A DNA stretch of 44,561 nt from Candidatus Hebobacteria bacterium (GTDB taxonomy: Bacteria > Armatimonadota > Hebobacteria > Hebobacterales > Hebobacteraceae), in NCBI GenBank assembly GCA_029821495.1, contig JALGTG010000001.1:1-44561 (forward strand), given 5' to 3'. The notes under the pieces were generated by a model. It did no database searches. It had not been told where the DNA came from and worked only from the letters and a program-made list of their open reading frames with translations. This document shows, in pieces, positions 28,389 through 39,600 of this stretch. A program made the translations under genes and the position numbers. Within the stretch, counting starts at the first letter, position 1. The number at the start of each line of letters is the position of its first letter.

Positions 28389-29636
28389 ATGGCAACCTAC
28401 AACTACGTCGCTAAAGATGCCCTGGGAAAGGTCGTCACCGGAAGCTCCGAGGCGGAGAACGAGCAGATCCTCGTCCGCCGCCTCCGCGAGAAGGGCTTCT
28501 GGGTCCAGAAGGTCAACCCAGCCCACGCCCCCGCGCGACAACGGGCCCAAGTCCAGAAGGGCGGCGGATCGTTAGCCGTCTTCAGCCGCGTCAGCGGACG
28601 TGACCTCGCCATCTTCTGTCGCCAGTTCGCCACCATGATCGACGCAGGCGTCTCTCTAGTCCGGTGTCTGGCCGTCCTGGAGGAGCAGAGCGGCAGCGCT
28701 CGCCTGCGACAGATCATCAGCGAGATTCAGGCCGGAGTCGAGTCCGGCGAAACCCTATCCCGCTCCCTCACGCGCTGGCCGCGGGTCTTCGGCAATCTGT
28801 TCGTCGGGCTGGTCCGAGCCGGCGAGGTGGGTGGTGTTCTCGACGAAACCCTGAACCGACTCGCCACCTTCTTGGAGGAAAACGAGCGGCTTCGCCGCAA
28901 AGTCAAGTCGGCAATGACCTACCCGGCCCTGGTCCTGACGTTCGCCACAATAGTGGTCGTCGGTCTCGTGACCTTCATCCTGCCCCAGTTCATTCAAGTC
29001 TTCGAGGACCTGGGCATCGACAAAGACCTCCCCGCACCAACCCGGATCCTGGTCCAGATCAGCGACTTCTTGACCACCAAATACTGGATGGTCATCGGCG
29101 GTGTCATCCTGGCCTTCGTGGTCTTCAGCCAGTACACACGCACTCGCGTCGGCAAGCGACACTGGGACTGGTTCAAGCTGAAGGCACCCGTCTTCGGCAA
29201 GCTCAACCACAAGATCGCGATCGCGCGCTTCTCCCGCACCCTCAGCACGCTGCTCGTCAGCGGCGTCCCCATCCTCCAGGCCCTCGAAACGGTGGCGGGC
29301 GCCGTCGACAACGAGATCATCGGCGATGCCATCATGGCCGCCCGCGCCGCCATCCGTGAGGGCGAGCAGATCGGCGACCCTCTTCAGCGCAGCGGCATGT
29401 TCCCGCCAATGGTCGTCCAGATGGTGGCCATCGGCGAGGAAACCGGCTCCCTGGACGCAATGCTCTCGAAAATCGCGGACTTCTACGAGTCCGAGGTCGA
29501 CGCCACTCTCGCAAGCCTGACGGCGGCCCTGGAACCACTCCTCATCATCGTCCTCGGCTTCATCGTCGGCTTCATTGTCATTGCTATGTTCATGCCGCTC
29601 ATGCACGCCATCAGCCAACTGCAGTCTCAGGCGTAA
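28389..29636 (+). CDS. pilC: Type IV pilus inner membrane platform protein PilC/GspF
   Basis: RDLAIFCRQFATMIDAGVSLVRCLAVLEEQ; GEVGGVLDETLNRLATFLEENERLRRKVKSAMTYPALVL; ...IVGFIVIAMFMPL. Confidence 0.95.
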   Translation: MATYNYVAKDALGKVVTGSSEAENEQILVRRLREKGFWVQKVNPAHAPARQRAQVQKGGGSLAVFSRVSGRDLAIFCRQFATMIDAGVSLVRCLAVLEEQSGSARLRQIISEIQAGVESGETLSRSLTRWPRVFGNLFVGLVRAGEVGGVLDETLNRLATFLEENERLRRKVKSAMTYPALVLTFATIVVVGLVTFILPQFIQVFEDLGIDKDLPAPTRILVQISDFLTTKYWMVIGGVILAFVVFSQYTRTRVGKRHWDWFKLKAPVFGKLNHKIAIARFSRTLSTLLVSGVPILQALETVAGAVDNEIIGDAIMAARAAIREGEQIGDPLQRSGMFPPMVVQMVAIGEETGSLDAMLSKIADFYESEVDATLASLTAALEPLLIIVLGFIVGFIVIAMFMPLMHAISQLQSQA

Positions 29637-29648
29637 GGGGCCTCTTGA

Positions 29649-30500
29649 GTGTCGCCGCTCCCTGGGGCCGTGCTGTACGCTTCGATCTTCACTCTGGGCT
29701 GCGTAGTCGGGAGCTTTCTCAACGTCTGTATCTACCGCATGCCGCGGGACCGATCAGTCGTCGCCCCGCCTTCGCACTGCCCCCACTGCGGAGCCCGACT
29801 GCGGGCCATCGACCTCGTGCCGCTCATCAGCTTCCTCGCTCTCGGGCGGAAGTGCCGCTTCTGCGGCAGCCCGATTGCCTGGCGCTACTTCGCCGTCGAG
29901 CTGATAACCGGCCTGGTGTTCGTTGCCGTTTGGGCAGCCTCCGGCCCGGGGCTGCAAGTGCTGCCAAGCTGGATCTTCGCCTCCGTCGTTATAGCGGTCG
30001 TGTTTACGGACGTGGATCATATGATCATCCCGGACAAGCTCGTGGTGGCCGCACTCCTGGCGGCGCTGTTGAGCGAAGGGCTGTTGGCAATGCGAGGGGA
30101 GCCCCATCTGGCCTCTGTCAACCTGCTGGGCGGAGCACTTCCCATCCCCGGCTTCCTGGCCGGAGGTGTTGTGGGCCTTCTCGTCTTCGCCTTCATTCGC
30201 GTGTTCAGCCAGCTCCTCTTCCGACGAGAAGGAATGGGGCTCGGCGACGTGAAGCTCGCCGGCGCCATCGGCGCCATGTTGGGCCCCGTTCTCGCCCTCC
30301 TGAGCTTCGGGCTCGCCATTGTCGCAGGAGCCGTCCTCGGGATCTTGCTCCTCCTCGTGCGGCTGCGCCGCCGCATGGAGTATCTCCCCTTCGGCCCCTT
30401 CCTCGCCGTCTGCGCTCTGGTGGCGCTGGTGGCGCCGAAGACCCTGATCGGGCTGACCTCCACTCTCTACTCTCGCTGGGTGGAGATGTTGGCCCCGTGA
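29649..30500 (+). CDS. pilD: Prepilin peptidase PilD/GspO
   Basis: GSFLNVCIYRMPRD; CPHCGARL...CRFCGSPI; FTDVDHMIIPDKL; GLGDVKLAGAIGAMLG. Confidence 0.95.
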   Translation: MSPLPGAVLYASIFTLGCVVGSFLNVCIYRMPRDRSVVAPPSHCPHCGARLRAIDLVPLISFLALGRKCRFCGSPIAWRYFAVELITGLVFVAVWAASGPGLQVLPSWIFASVVIAVVFTDVDHMIIPDKLVVAALLAALLSEGLLAMRGEPHLASVNLLGGALPIPGFLAGGVVGLLVFAFIRVFSQLLFRREGMGLGDVKLAGAIGAMLGPVLALLSFGLAIVAGAVLGILLLLVRLRRRMEYLPFGPFLAVCALVALVAPKTLIGLTSTLYSRWVEMLAP

Positions 30501-30606
30501 GGGCGGTTTCAGGGCCCCACAGCAGCGGGTATGACAGAAGTGCCTGGTCGCAGCGCAAGCAGGGCGGCTGCTGTCGCCTTGGCACGAGCTGATGAGAGGT
30601 GAGAGC

Positions 30607-31680
30607 ATGAAGCGTCACCGAGACTGCCGGACCGGTTTCACCCTGATCGAGTTGCTCGTCGTCATCGCCATCATCACAGTGCTCATCGCCATCGCGCTCC
30701 CTGTCTACTCCCGCGTGCGCGAGAAGGCGCGCCAGGCCGCTTGTATGGCCAACCTCCACCAGTTGGCCGTCAGCGTCCGCATGTACGCACTCGACTTCGG
30801 ACACTATCCCGGCCCCTACGATCCCGCCACCGGACAGGGCGGCCTCAACGCCCTCTACCCCACTCACCTCGACAACCGCGCCGCACTCATCTGCCCCGAT
30901 GACCCGATCCAGACAGGCGAGGATTACGTCAATCAGACGGTCCCAGTCAAACACAACACGCTGATCACGCCGATCGAGTATCGGCAGCTCCTCCTGGCCG
31001 CCAGCAGCATGCAGATGTATGTGGATCTAGACCCCAGCGGCGAGTACTTCGTCAACCTGTGGGAAGGGGACGATCCCAACACCTCCAACGAGGAGCGAGA
31101 CCCCGCCTTCTTCGTCGAGCACTACTCCAGCTACAACACTCTCTACAACTGGATGGGCTATGTGAAGGAAACCCGCACGTACAGGTTGTGCGGCTTCGAT
31201 GACCAGGAGCTCACGCCTGGAGACAACATCGCCTTCTGGTACTCCTGGCACTGCTGGGACCCCGAAGACAGGCTGGGAATCTGGTCCGACCCGAATCTCT
31301 TCCACACCATATCCAGCCATCTCGCCTACCATCTCGCCCAGCAGGTCTACTGGGAGACCTACACCGACAACATGTACGCCACCCAGGACCCCACCCGTCT
31401 CACCGACAACCTCGGCCGACCCCTCTGGAACGGTGGCAACCCGGACCAAAACGCCTACGACTACAGGCCATACGGCATGCCAAGCGCGGCCTTCCCCGGG
31501 CTCATCAACCGTAATGCTCCCGACAACACCATCATAACCCGCTGCTTCCACCACCGGGCCTACACCGGGGGAGGAGACGCTGCCGTGGGCAAGGACATCG
31601 CTCTCAGGATCGACGGAACCTGCGTCATGATCCCAGGCCTCGCCTACGACTGGGCCGTGCAGCCGCGGCAGACCCAATAG
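30607..31680 (+). CDS. Prepilin with N-terminal methylation motif (GspG/DUF1559-like)
   Basis: TGFTLIELLVVIAIITVLIAIALPVYSRVREKARQAACMANLHQLAVSVRMYALDFGHYPGP. Confidence 0.9.
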   Translation: MKRHRDCRTGFTLIELLVVIAIITVLIAIALPVYSRVREKARQAACMANLHQLAVSVRMYALDFGHYPGPYDPATGQGGLNALYPTHLDNRAALICPDDPIQTGEDYVNQTVPVKHNTLITPIEYRQLLLAASSMQMYVDLDPSGEYFVNLWEGDDPNTSNEERDPAFFVEHYSSYNTLYNWMGYVKETRTYRLCGFDDQELTPGDNIAFWYSWHCWDPEDRLGIWSDPNLFHTISSHLAYHLAQQVYWETYTDNMYATQDPTRLTDNLGRPLWNGGNPDQNAYDYRPYGMPSAAFPGLINRNAPDNTIITRCFHHRAYTGGGDAAVGKDIALRIDGTCVMIPGLAYDWAVQPRQTQ

Positions 31681-31776
31681 CCCAACCCGCGCCGCCACCC
31701 GCGCGATTGCGGCGCTTCGCTTGCAGGAACAGCGACGCGTCGGCCGAAGACGCCCTATCACGAGCGGCCTCAGAGC

Positions 31777-32709
31777 ATGAGTCAACGGAGACTTGAGCCA
31801 ACCGGGTCCACCGCTCCCCTCGCGGGGCGGCGCGCGCACGCTATCGGCTTCACCCTGGTCGAGATGCTGATCGTAGTCGCCATACTCATCGTCCTCATGG
31901 CCATCGTCGTCCCCAGCTACAACGTGCTCGCCGCTCAGAATCGCCGCGCCTCCTGCGCCGCCAACATGAAAGCCATCGGCCAGGCCCTCGCGCTCTTCCG
32001 CGAAGACTACGGATGCTTCCCGCCGGACGCGACTGAGTTCCTCCCCCGGCCCACGTTTTCCAATCCGGACGACCCCGGGCAGGGCACCGGCGATGTGGTG
32101 ACCGCGGTGTACGACTCGGAGGGCAACCCGGTCAAGAGCGGAGTCCGCGGCCTCGGCCTCTACACCCTCTACTACCTTGGCGCCTACTCGGCTACACTAC
32201 CGCCACAAAGCGTCGAGCCGCGCATCCGCCACAAGCTCCGAATGCAGCTTGCGGCACAGGGACACGGCCTCAACGGACTGTCATGGTTCCGCGGCGGCGG
32301 CTACATTGACGAGCTCTCCACCTTCCATTGCCCCGCCAACGAAACCGAACTCAACGAGCTCGCCCTTCAGGACCGCAGCCGCCTCCCATATCTCGACGGC
32401 TGGAACAACTACGACATGTACTACCGCCGCAACTTCTGGCACCCGGGCCGGCCCGCCGGCGGCCCGTGGAATACCCGCCATCTCTTCCAGTCCTACCCCC
32501 CTGCCGACACGGTCGTTACCTGGTGCCCCTACCATCGTCATTCCGCCCCTCCCTCCGGTCCCGGCCTGACCGGGGAGATCTTCCCGGGCGACCAGGACAT
32601 CGTGCTCTTCGCGGACGGCAGCGTGCGCCGCATGGCCAGCCAGCCGTCCAACAAGATGTACCAGGAGCCGCCGGCCGCCTCCGGATGGCCCCAGGGCCCC
32701 ATAATGTAG
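31777..32709 (+). CDS. Prepilin with N-terminal methylation motif (GspG/DUF1559-like)
   Basis: IGFTLVEMLIVVAILIVLMAIVVPSYNVLAAQNRRASCAANMKAIGQALALFREDYGCFPPD; C-terminal DIVLFADGSVRRM. Confidence 0.9.
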   Translation: MSQRRLEPTGSTAPLAGRRAHAIGFTLVEMLIVVAILIVLMAIVVPSYNVLAAQNRRASCAANMKAIGQALALFREDYGCFPPDATEFLPRPTFSNPDDPGQGTGDVVTAVYDSEGNPVKSGVRGLGLYTLYYLGAYSATLPPQSVEPRIRHKLRMQLAAQGHGLNGLSWFRGGGYIDELSTFHCPANETELNELALQDRSRLPYLDGWNNYDMYYRRNFWHPGRPAGGPWNTRHLFQSYPPADTVVTWCPYHRHSAPPSGPGLTGEIFPGDQDIVLFADGSVRRMASQPSNKMYQEPPAASGWPQGPIM

Positions 32710-32727
32710 CCGCACCAGGATCACTGA

Positions 32728-34812
32728 ATGCCGCTAGCCCGCGCATCGAGCACAGGAAGAATCGCAGAGAGCGCACGCTGGGCAGCCCCACATCCCCGCC
32801 CGCGGCCCAGCGGCTTCACCATCGTGGAGCTGCTCGTCGCATTGGTCGTCCTGATGATCGGCATCTGGGCGATGATGCGCATCTTCCCCCGCGGCTTCTC
32901 CGCCGTCGAGGTCAGCCAACAGCGCACCACCGCCGCCCAGCTCGCCGAAGCCGAGCTCGCCCGCTGGCGCCTCCACCCGGAGTCCCTCCCCGACGCCATT
33001 GTCGCCACCGACTATCAGGGCAACCTCATTGACGCCACTCTCATCAACGACTCGATTACCCTCCAGAGCCTCCTCGTGTACGGCGAGGCGGCCGCGCGCA
33101 TAGACGGCACCGAACACTACCAGCGCCTCGTGTTGCCCCGCGGACGCGTCAACGTTGGCACCCTCGACTTCTTCGCGCGCCCCTTCATCTACGCGCCCCT
33201 CGACCTCACCCCCAGTATCTTCGACGGTGCCCTCGAAAGGACGCAACCGGGCGCCTCGACCTCTCATCCTAACTGGCAGCCAAACAGCCTATACCTCCCC
33301 CGCACGGTCAAAGGAGAGAGGATCAACATACGCGCGCTCGCTATCAACGAGCAAGGCATTCCCTTCCATCTGCTCTCCCACGCGCCGCTCGACATCCTCC
33401 GCCAGAACGACCCGACCACCCCTGCTGACGACATCTACGTAGACGTGTACGATGCCGAGCCCTGGGAGTACCATCCAGGCGGCCTTACTGGCCGTCAGTT
33501 CTCCTTCGACCCCACCACCGGCCATCTCTACTTCGCAACGGCCGATGAGCCTCGCCAGTTCAAGGTGGACTACACCGACCCGGTCACCAATCTCCGTGTC
33601 CTTGGCTTCCCGGTCAGCGTCCCCCCGGCCTCCGCTGGCAGGCCGGGCGCCGGCACCCAAGGGCTTCCGGTCCTCCCCGGCTCGCCGGACAATCCGATAG
33701 ACCCAGCCACCTTCCAGGTCCACCAGCGCCTCATCGAGTATAACCCACTCGTCGGATGGACCCGCAGCGCGTACCGCCTCGTCGGCGAAGAAAGCAAGAT
33801 CACCGGCGAAATCCAGTTCGACCCTGACCTTCAGCTAGACCCCCGCGAACACGACATTCGCATCGTGAAGGTTGACTACAGAGTGCGCGACTGGGGCATC
33901 CTCGTCTTCGACATTCAGGTCCCGCCCGACGGCGTCGTGCGACTCCCGGTCAGGCATCTCAAGGGCCCGGCCTTCAGCAACCCCCCGCGCCAGGTCCGCC
34001 CTCAACCTGTGGACGAGAACATCAAGACGTTCCACGACTGGAACGATGTCGAAATAGAGCCGACCGATCCCCGCAGCAAATGGGGCTACGTCGTCGCCGT
34101 GGACCGCCAGACAGCCGACGTCCTCGTGGAGCACGACGGAGTCGCTTGGCCGGCCAATCCCCACGAGCGCAAACGTCGCTTCCTCGTGGACTATTCCGCG
34201 GGCATCCTTCGCTTCAACTACGACCCCAGAGACCCCGACATCGCCCCTTGGTTCAACCCTAACATCGACACCCCGGACCGCAGCGGCCGCACCTACCGCA
34301 TCTTCTGTCGCGCACAGGCCGACTGGGCCGTCCAGCTCATGGTCGCCGCCAGGCAGTACGCGCGCTCTGCTGAACCCCACCCCGATCCAAGGGCGATAGG
34401 CCCCGAGGTGGCCCAGGGAGGCCTCACTTACTCCTCGGACCCCAGCAACCCCCAGCAGCTCTACTTCCCTCTCTCCGAAGCGGGCCAGGCCGTCATGGTC
34501 GACTACTTCGCCGCCGACGGCACCTACGTCAGCGGCGAGATCCACACCATAGACCCCCCCAACGTCACCGATCTCGGCCTCTGGGCCTGCCGTCTCGCCG
34601 AGCCCTTGGCCAAGGCCCCCTACCAGATCATCTCCGTACGCGGCATCAGCATCCGTGCCCGCGCCGTCTGGGTCGGCCCCGGCAGACAGTACACGCTCCA
34701 GGAGCTAACCCGCGCCATCGACCGCGATCCCCCGGATCGTCCTCGCCCGGACTTGAATGAAACCTGGCATCAGGTTATCGTAAGCACCTACCTGACGCGT
34801 ACGCCAATCTAG
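32728..34812 (+). CDS. Giant PilV-like minor pseudopilin (694 aa)
   Basis: SGFTIVELLVALVVLMIGIWAMMRIFPRGFSAVEVSQQRTTAAQLAEAELARW followed by about 600 aa of beta-rich-looking sequence. Confidence 0.8.
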   Translation: MPLARASSTGRIAESARWAAPHPRPRPSGFTIVELLVALVVLMIGIWAMMRIFPRGFSAVEVSQQRTTAAQLAEAELARWRLHPESLPDAIVATDYQGNLIDATLINDSITLQSLLVYGEAAARIDGTEHYQRLVLPRGRVNVGTLDFFARPFIYAPLDLTPSIFDGALERTQPGASTSHPNWQPNSLYLPRTVKGERINIRALAINEQGIPFHLLSHAPLDILRQNDPTTPADDIYVDVYDAEPWEYHPGGLTGRQFSFDPTTGHLYFATADEPRQFKVDYTDPVTNLRVLGFPVSVPPASAGRPGAGTQGLPVLPGSPDNPIDPATFQVHQRLIEYNPLVGWTRSAYRLVGEESKITGEIQFDPDLQLDPREHDIRIVKVDYRVRDWGILVFDIQVPPDGVVRLPVRHLKGPAFSNPPRQVRPQPVDENIKTFHDWNDVEIEPTDPRSKWGYVVAVDRQTADVLVEHDGVAWPANPHERKRRFLVDYSAGILRFNYDPRDPDIAPWFNPNIDTPDRSGRTYRIFCRAQADWAVQLMVAARQYARSAEPHPDPRAIGPEVAQGGLTYSSDPSNPQQLYFPLSEAGQAVMVDYFAADGTYVSGEIHTIDPPNVTDLGLWACRLAEPLAKAPYQIISVRGISIRARAVWVGPGRQYTLQELTRAIDRDPPDRPRPDLNETWHQVIVSTYLTRTPI

Positions 34813-34837
34813 CGCCAGCCGCGCTCTGAACATCGCT

Positions 34838-36698
34838 ATGCAGACATACACCAGCCACAACACACTCACGAGACCGCACCCGCCCCGCAGCGGCTTCACC
34901 CTCGTCGAGGTGCTCGTCACCACTGTCCTCCTGGTCATCGTGCTCGGCCTTCTCCTCTACTACCCCCTCACCAGCAGCTTCGGCTACTTCCGCAGCGCCA
35001 CCGCCCGCGCCGACGCCCAGTCCACAGCCCGCATCGCCCTCGACGCCATGGCGCGCGAACTCACCGAGGCCATGTACGTACAGCTCGACATGTCCGACGA
35101 CTCCATGGTGGCATTCGTCCCCCCTCTCCGCGTCGACCCGGATGACCCCAACAGCGACATCGTCATGCCGCCTCGCGCCGACTGGAACCGCGCCATCCGC
35201 TATTGGCGCGCCCTCCACGACCCGAGGATGAACCACGACACCGGCGGCCATCTCGGCCCCGGGAATACCTACTACCTGGCCCGCACCGTCGTCGAACGAT
35301 TGTACGACGACCCCGCCGACGACCCCAGCTTCCTCGCTCCCTTCGCAACCGACGACCCCTGGAACCGCTGGAACGACGACTGGGCGGACGACCAGGTGGC
35401 CGCGGCCGTCGATGGCAAGGACAACTGGTCCCCCATCAGCCGCTTGGTCCATACCGACGTGGACTGGCGCGCGAACAGCGGCCAGGTGGCCCTCCGAAAC
35501 GCCACCCTCCAGCCCGGATTCCCCTACCTCTGGGTCCAGTACAAGCTCGACCGGGGCGAAATCGGCGAGTGGGAGGCCAACAGACTCTACCGCGACAACG
35601 CCGTCGCCCTCACCCCAAACGTGCTCGAGTACGACATCTCTCGCCTCGCATTCACCCCCATAGCAGTCTCCGGCGAGTTGCTCCGCCCGGCCCGCATCGC
35701 AGGCCAGCAGGACGCCTCCGTCTAGCCTCGGCGTCTACTTCCCCGACTGGGCCCGGGACCCGTTCCTCCTCATCTCCAGGTACGACCCCGATGCCCCCCT
35801 AGAGGACCGCTACCAGAAGCATGCCATCGGCATGTTCGACCCCGACTCTCGCACCATGAAGGTCTTCAACCTCGACGACCTTCGCCCCGGCCCTCAGTTC
35901 GACCCCAACGCCGTCGCCTGGATCTACGACACAGACTGGTACTACACTGATCACCGGCGCGGCCTTGCCCGCGATACCCAATGGATCGGCTTCGGCGTGG
36001 ACTGGGTCAAAGGCGCCCTGCGATTCGACTTCCCGCCCCCGCCGGACGGCTCCTACCCCGAACAGCTCTTCCAACTGCGGGCCCAATGGCTCGTCTCGGC
36101 CAACACTCTCGACGACGGGCCAAAGCGGGACGCCCCGCTGCCTCTGTGGCGCCTGAGATCGGCCCCCGGCCCGGTCCTCACGGCCTTCCTCATCCCCGAC
36201 ACGGTCGAAGTCTGGACCGACACCGACACTGAACCCGGCCCAGGCGTCACAATGAGCGGCGCCCCCCAGATCCTTCTCACGCGGGTGGGCTGCACCCCGC
36301 GCGAAAGCAGCTATCAGTTCCAGCTCGGCACTGACCCCGAACTAGGACCGGCCGATCCCACCGAGGCCACGTATGCTCCCAACTACGGCTGGTTGCGATT
36401 GCCGCGCACCCTCGGAGACGGCGCCTCCGCGCAGAACCACACCTTCTGGGTCAGCTTCCGCTGGCACGACAACGGCGTCTGGTACAAAGAACCGGGCGCC
36501 GCGGCCGGGACCGGGCAGTACCACTGGGACCTGGTCTCAGCCTTCTACCGCACCGCCGCCGTCATTGACATAGGCCTCACGGTGACCCGCGCCGACCCGG
36601 GCGCTCCCTCCACCGACCGCATCGCTCAGTCCGCCAACATGACAAGACGCGTAAAACTGCACAACGTGCTCCGCAGGATTCGCCATGCCGAGGACTAG
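34838..36698 (+). pseudogene. Giant PilW-like minor pseudopilin, split by an apparent +1 frameshift near 35715-35725 (34838..35725 and about 35726..36698)
   Basis: SGFTLVEVLVTTVLLVIVLGLLLYYPLTSSFGYFRSATARADAQSTARIALDAMARELTEAMYV; stop at 35723; another frame continues SLGVYFPDWARDPFLLISRYDPDAPLEDRYQKHAIGMFDPDSRTMKVF without a credible start. Confidence 0.65.
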
Positions 36699-39600
36699 TC
36701 ACTTCGCACGACGCTACCTCCTCCACACCCACCTCGCACGGCGCGGCCAGGCACTCCTCGTCGCCGTGCTCGTGCTCTTCGCAGTCGCCACTCTCGCCGC
36801 CCTCTTCACCGCCATCATCGGAGCCCAGCTCTCCCAGGTCGCTCGCCACGGCGATGTCACCAAGCTCCGCAACCTCACCGAAGCCGGCCTCTGGCTTGCC
36901 AACGAGCAGCTCACCTACTCCGTCAAGGGCGCCGATTGGCGGCCGCCCGACGACCCCTACCTCTTCGGCGACGGCCGTATCGAGCTGTCCGTCACTTACT
37001 GGCCTCCGCCCCCGTCCCTCGCCCAGGGCGCTTTCTCCCCCAGCCCCCAGAGCGGACGCTTCATCCTCATCACCTCAACCGCCACCTTCCCCGACTACCC
37101 CTTCCTCCGCTACACCATGGCTGCCCTCAAACCCCTTCTCCTCACCGACTACGCCCGCTTCATCACCGACCGCCGCGAGACCGGCAGGCCCGCCCGCCTC
37201 GGCGTCTCGGGAGTGGAGTTGGGCGGCACGCCCCGCCCCGACTACCTCTTCCGTGTTCAAGGGCCCATCCGCTCCAACACCGATCTCGTCGCCTACGGCC
37301 GCTCCAGCGTTACCCTGCAAACCGCCGATGACCCGGCCGAGACCGGTTCGACATGGGCCCAGTTGGGCATCCCGCGCGACGACCGCATTGAGGTCGCCGG
37401 ATTCCTGCGGCCCGACCCCTCCCACCCGGTCGAGAACCGCGGCGCCGACGCCCTCGCCCTCACGGTCAGCGGCGAGCCCCGCGCCTCCGACCTCTTCCTC
37501 CCCCTGGACGAGGCGCAGGCCGACGACTACGCCGCCGCTTTCCCGGACTGGTCGCTTGACCCCTCCATCCTACATACCTCCAGCCGCATACTTGCTGACC
37601 TCCCCGGATACACCTCGGTGGGCGGATGGTTCCCCGGCCCCGCCAATTCCGTCCCCCGCGTCCAGCCGCCGGACCTCCTCGCCGAACATCCGGACACCTT
37701 CCGCAAGCGCTACTTGCTCCTCACCCGCGATTCCGGCGTCTTCGAGCCCGACGCCGCCACCGGCGACCTCCACAACACCGGCGAGTACGGCTGGGGCTTC
37801 ATGAACCTCGGCGGCATCTACATAGACAACATCTACGACATCCAGTACGACCACGACCTCGAGATGCTTCGCCTCAACTGGCTGCGCTCTGTTGGTGCCC
37901 ATGACCCCCTCGGAGACGAGCGCCCTGACGCCGACGCCCCACTCTCCGGCCCCGCCGACTGGTGGGACAAGACCGGCCGCTACTACTCTCCCCCAGCCGT
38001 CGAGATCGTCCTCCACGGCGAGCAAGACTGCCCCTATATCGAGATCATCCGTCACGACCCCCGCTCGGCGAATGGCGAGCAATACTACTGGTGCGACCTC
38101 TCGGGCGCGCCGATAACCCCCACCTCTCACCCCGCCGATTACGTGCCGACCCCCTATGAGTCAAACTGCGGGCCCGGAGCCGCGCCCGGCACATTTCGCG
38201 TCAAGAACAACACCGCCATCTTCCCCTTCCCACCCAACGGCGTCATCTACGCCGAGGGCAATGTCCGCATCCGCGGCATCATGCCGCCCATCAGGGACGA
38301 GCTGGGCAATTCCGGCACGAGTGTCCCCCTCGCCACAGCCGAGAAAATGCCCTATTTCGCACCATCTAGAACCGACGAAGGCCGCGCCCGCCGCTTCGAC
38401 CTCCAGGTCGTATCCGCCGGCACCATCTACGTCGAGGGCGATCTCCTGACCCCGGCTTCCGCCGGCCTCATAGCCGACACCGTTGAGGTAGACCGCCACT
38501 ACGGCTCCCGCCTCGCACTCCTCGCCCGCGACTACGTCTGCGTCAACACCACCGCCCTCAACCCTAGGCCGATCCAACTCCTCGACCCCTTCCTTGACCC
38601 CGCCACCGATGAGTACTACTTCTACAACGACCGCTACCCGGACTACCCGCCCGGCGGCTATCCACGTCACCTCGTGTTCCAGGGAACCCGAGACCCCGTC
38701 TTCAACAGCGCGGACTATGCGAAAGCGTGGAACCCTCCCACTGACCCCCCATTCGAAACCGATCCCCTTAACATCCAGTTCCTCTACCAGAACGTCAGGC
38801 TGCAGTATCCATACCTGAGCGACCAAATCCCCGACCTTCGCCTGATGCTGGGCCACTCGGGATTCTACGCGCTTGGCGACCCCGAAGGCGGATTCGATGG
38901 CGCGCCGCTAGGCGACCCCCTGGTGGATGACGAAGGCACCGATGAGCCTGCGGTGGATGTGGACATCTACTTCGACAATATCGTGGCCGGCACCACACGG
39001 CTTTGGGATGTCGCTGACACAGACCGCTATACATTCGTGCGCCCTGTGGCTACCCCAGGAGCCGCCGACCAATCCGATCACTGGTACCTCGAAGACGACC
39101 GCCTCGAACACCTGCCCAATGGCTTCCAACAGATGCAGGTGCACCCCAGCGACCTGCCCACCCCATACCTCACCGGCAATAATGACGTCATCACCTTCAC
39201 CTCCCGTGTCCACCCCGTCCGGGACTACGACGGCGACGGCAATATCGACGGCTGGCATATCTTCCCTCGCGACCTCGCCTACATCCTCGGCCCCGTCGCC
39301 GTCGCGCCCCCGTGCCGTCTCCAAGGCAGACCGACCCCCGCGGCCCCGCTCCCGGTTAGCATCGAAGCCATGATCTACGCCCAGAACGGCTCCTGGTTCA
39401 TCATCCCGGGCCCCTGGTTCAACGAAGACCCCGAAGAGAATACCTACACCGGGGACTCCCCCGGCTATCGCGAGCCCCTCAACATCCAGATCTCCGTCTA
39501 CGGAGCCGTCACCGAGAACATGCCCGCCGACATCGGCGCCGCCGCCGAGTGGACCAGCAAGTGGAGCGGCCCCCAAACCCGAGGATTCGGCGGGTACCTC

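Noticed and set aside
35832-36698. Independent gene starting at ATG 35832
   Set aside because: Coherent coding extends upstream of the ATG in the same frame to the break near 35725, and the product lacks any export or pilin signal
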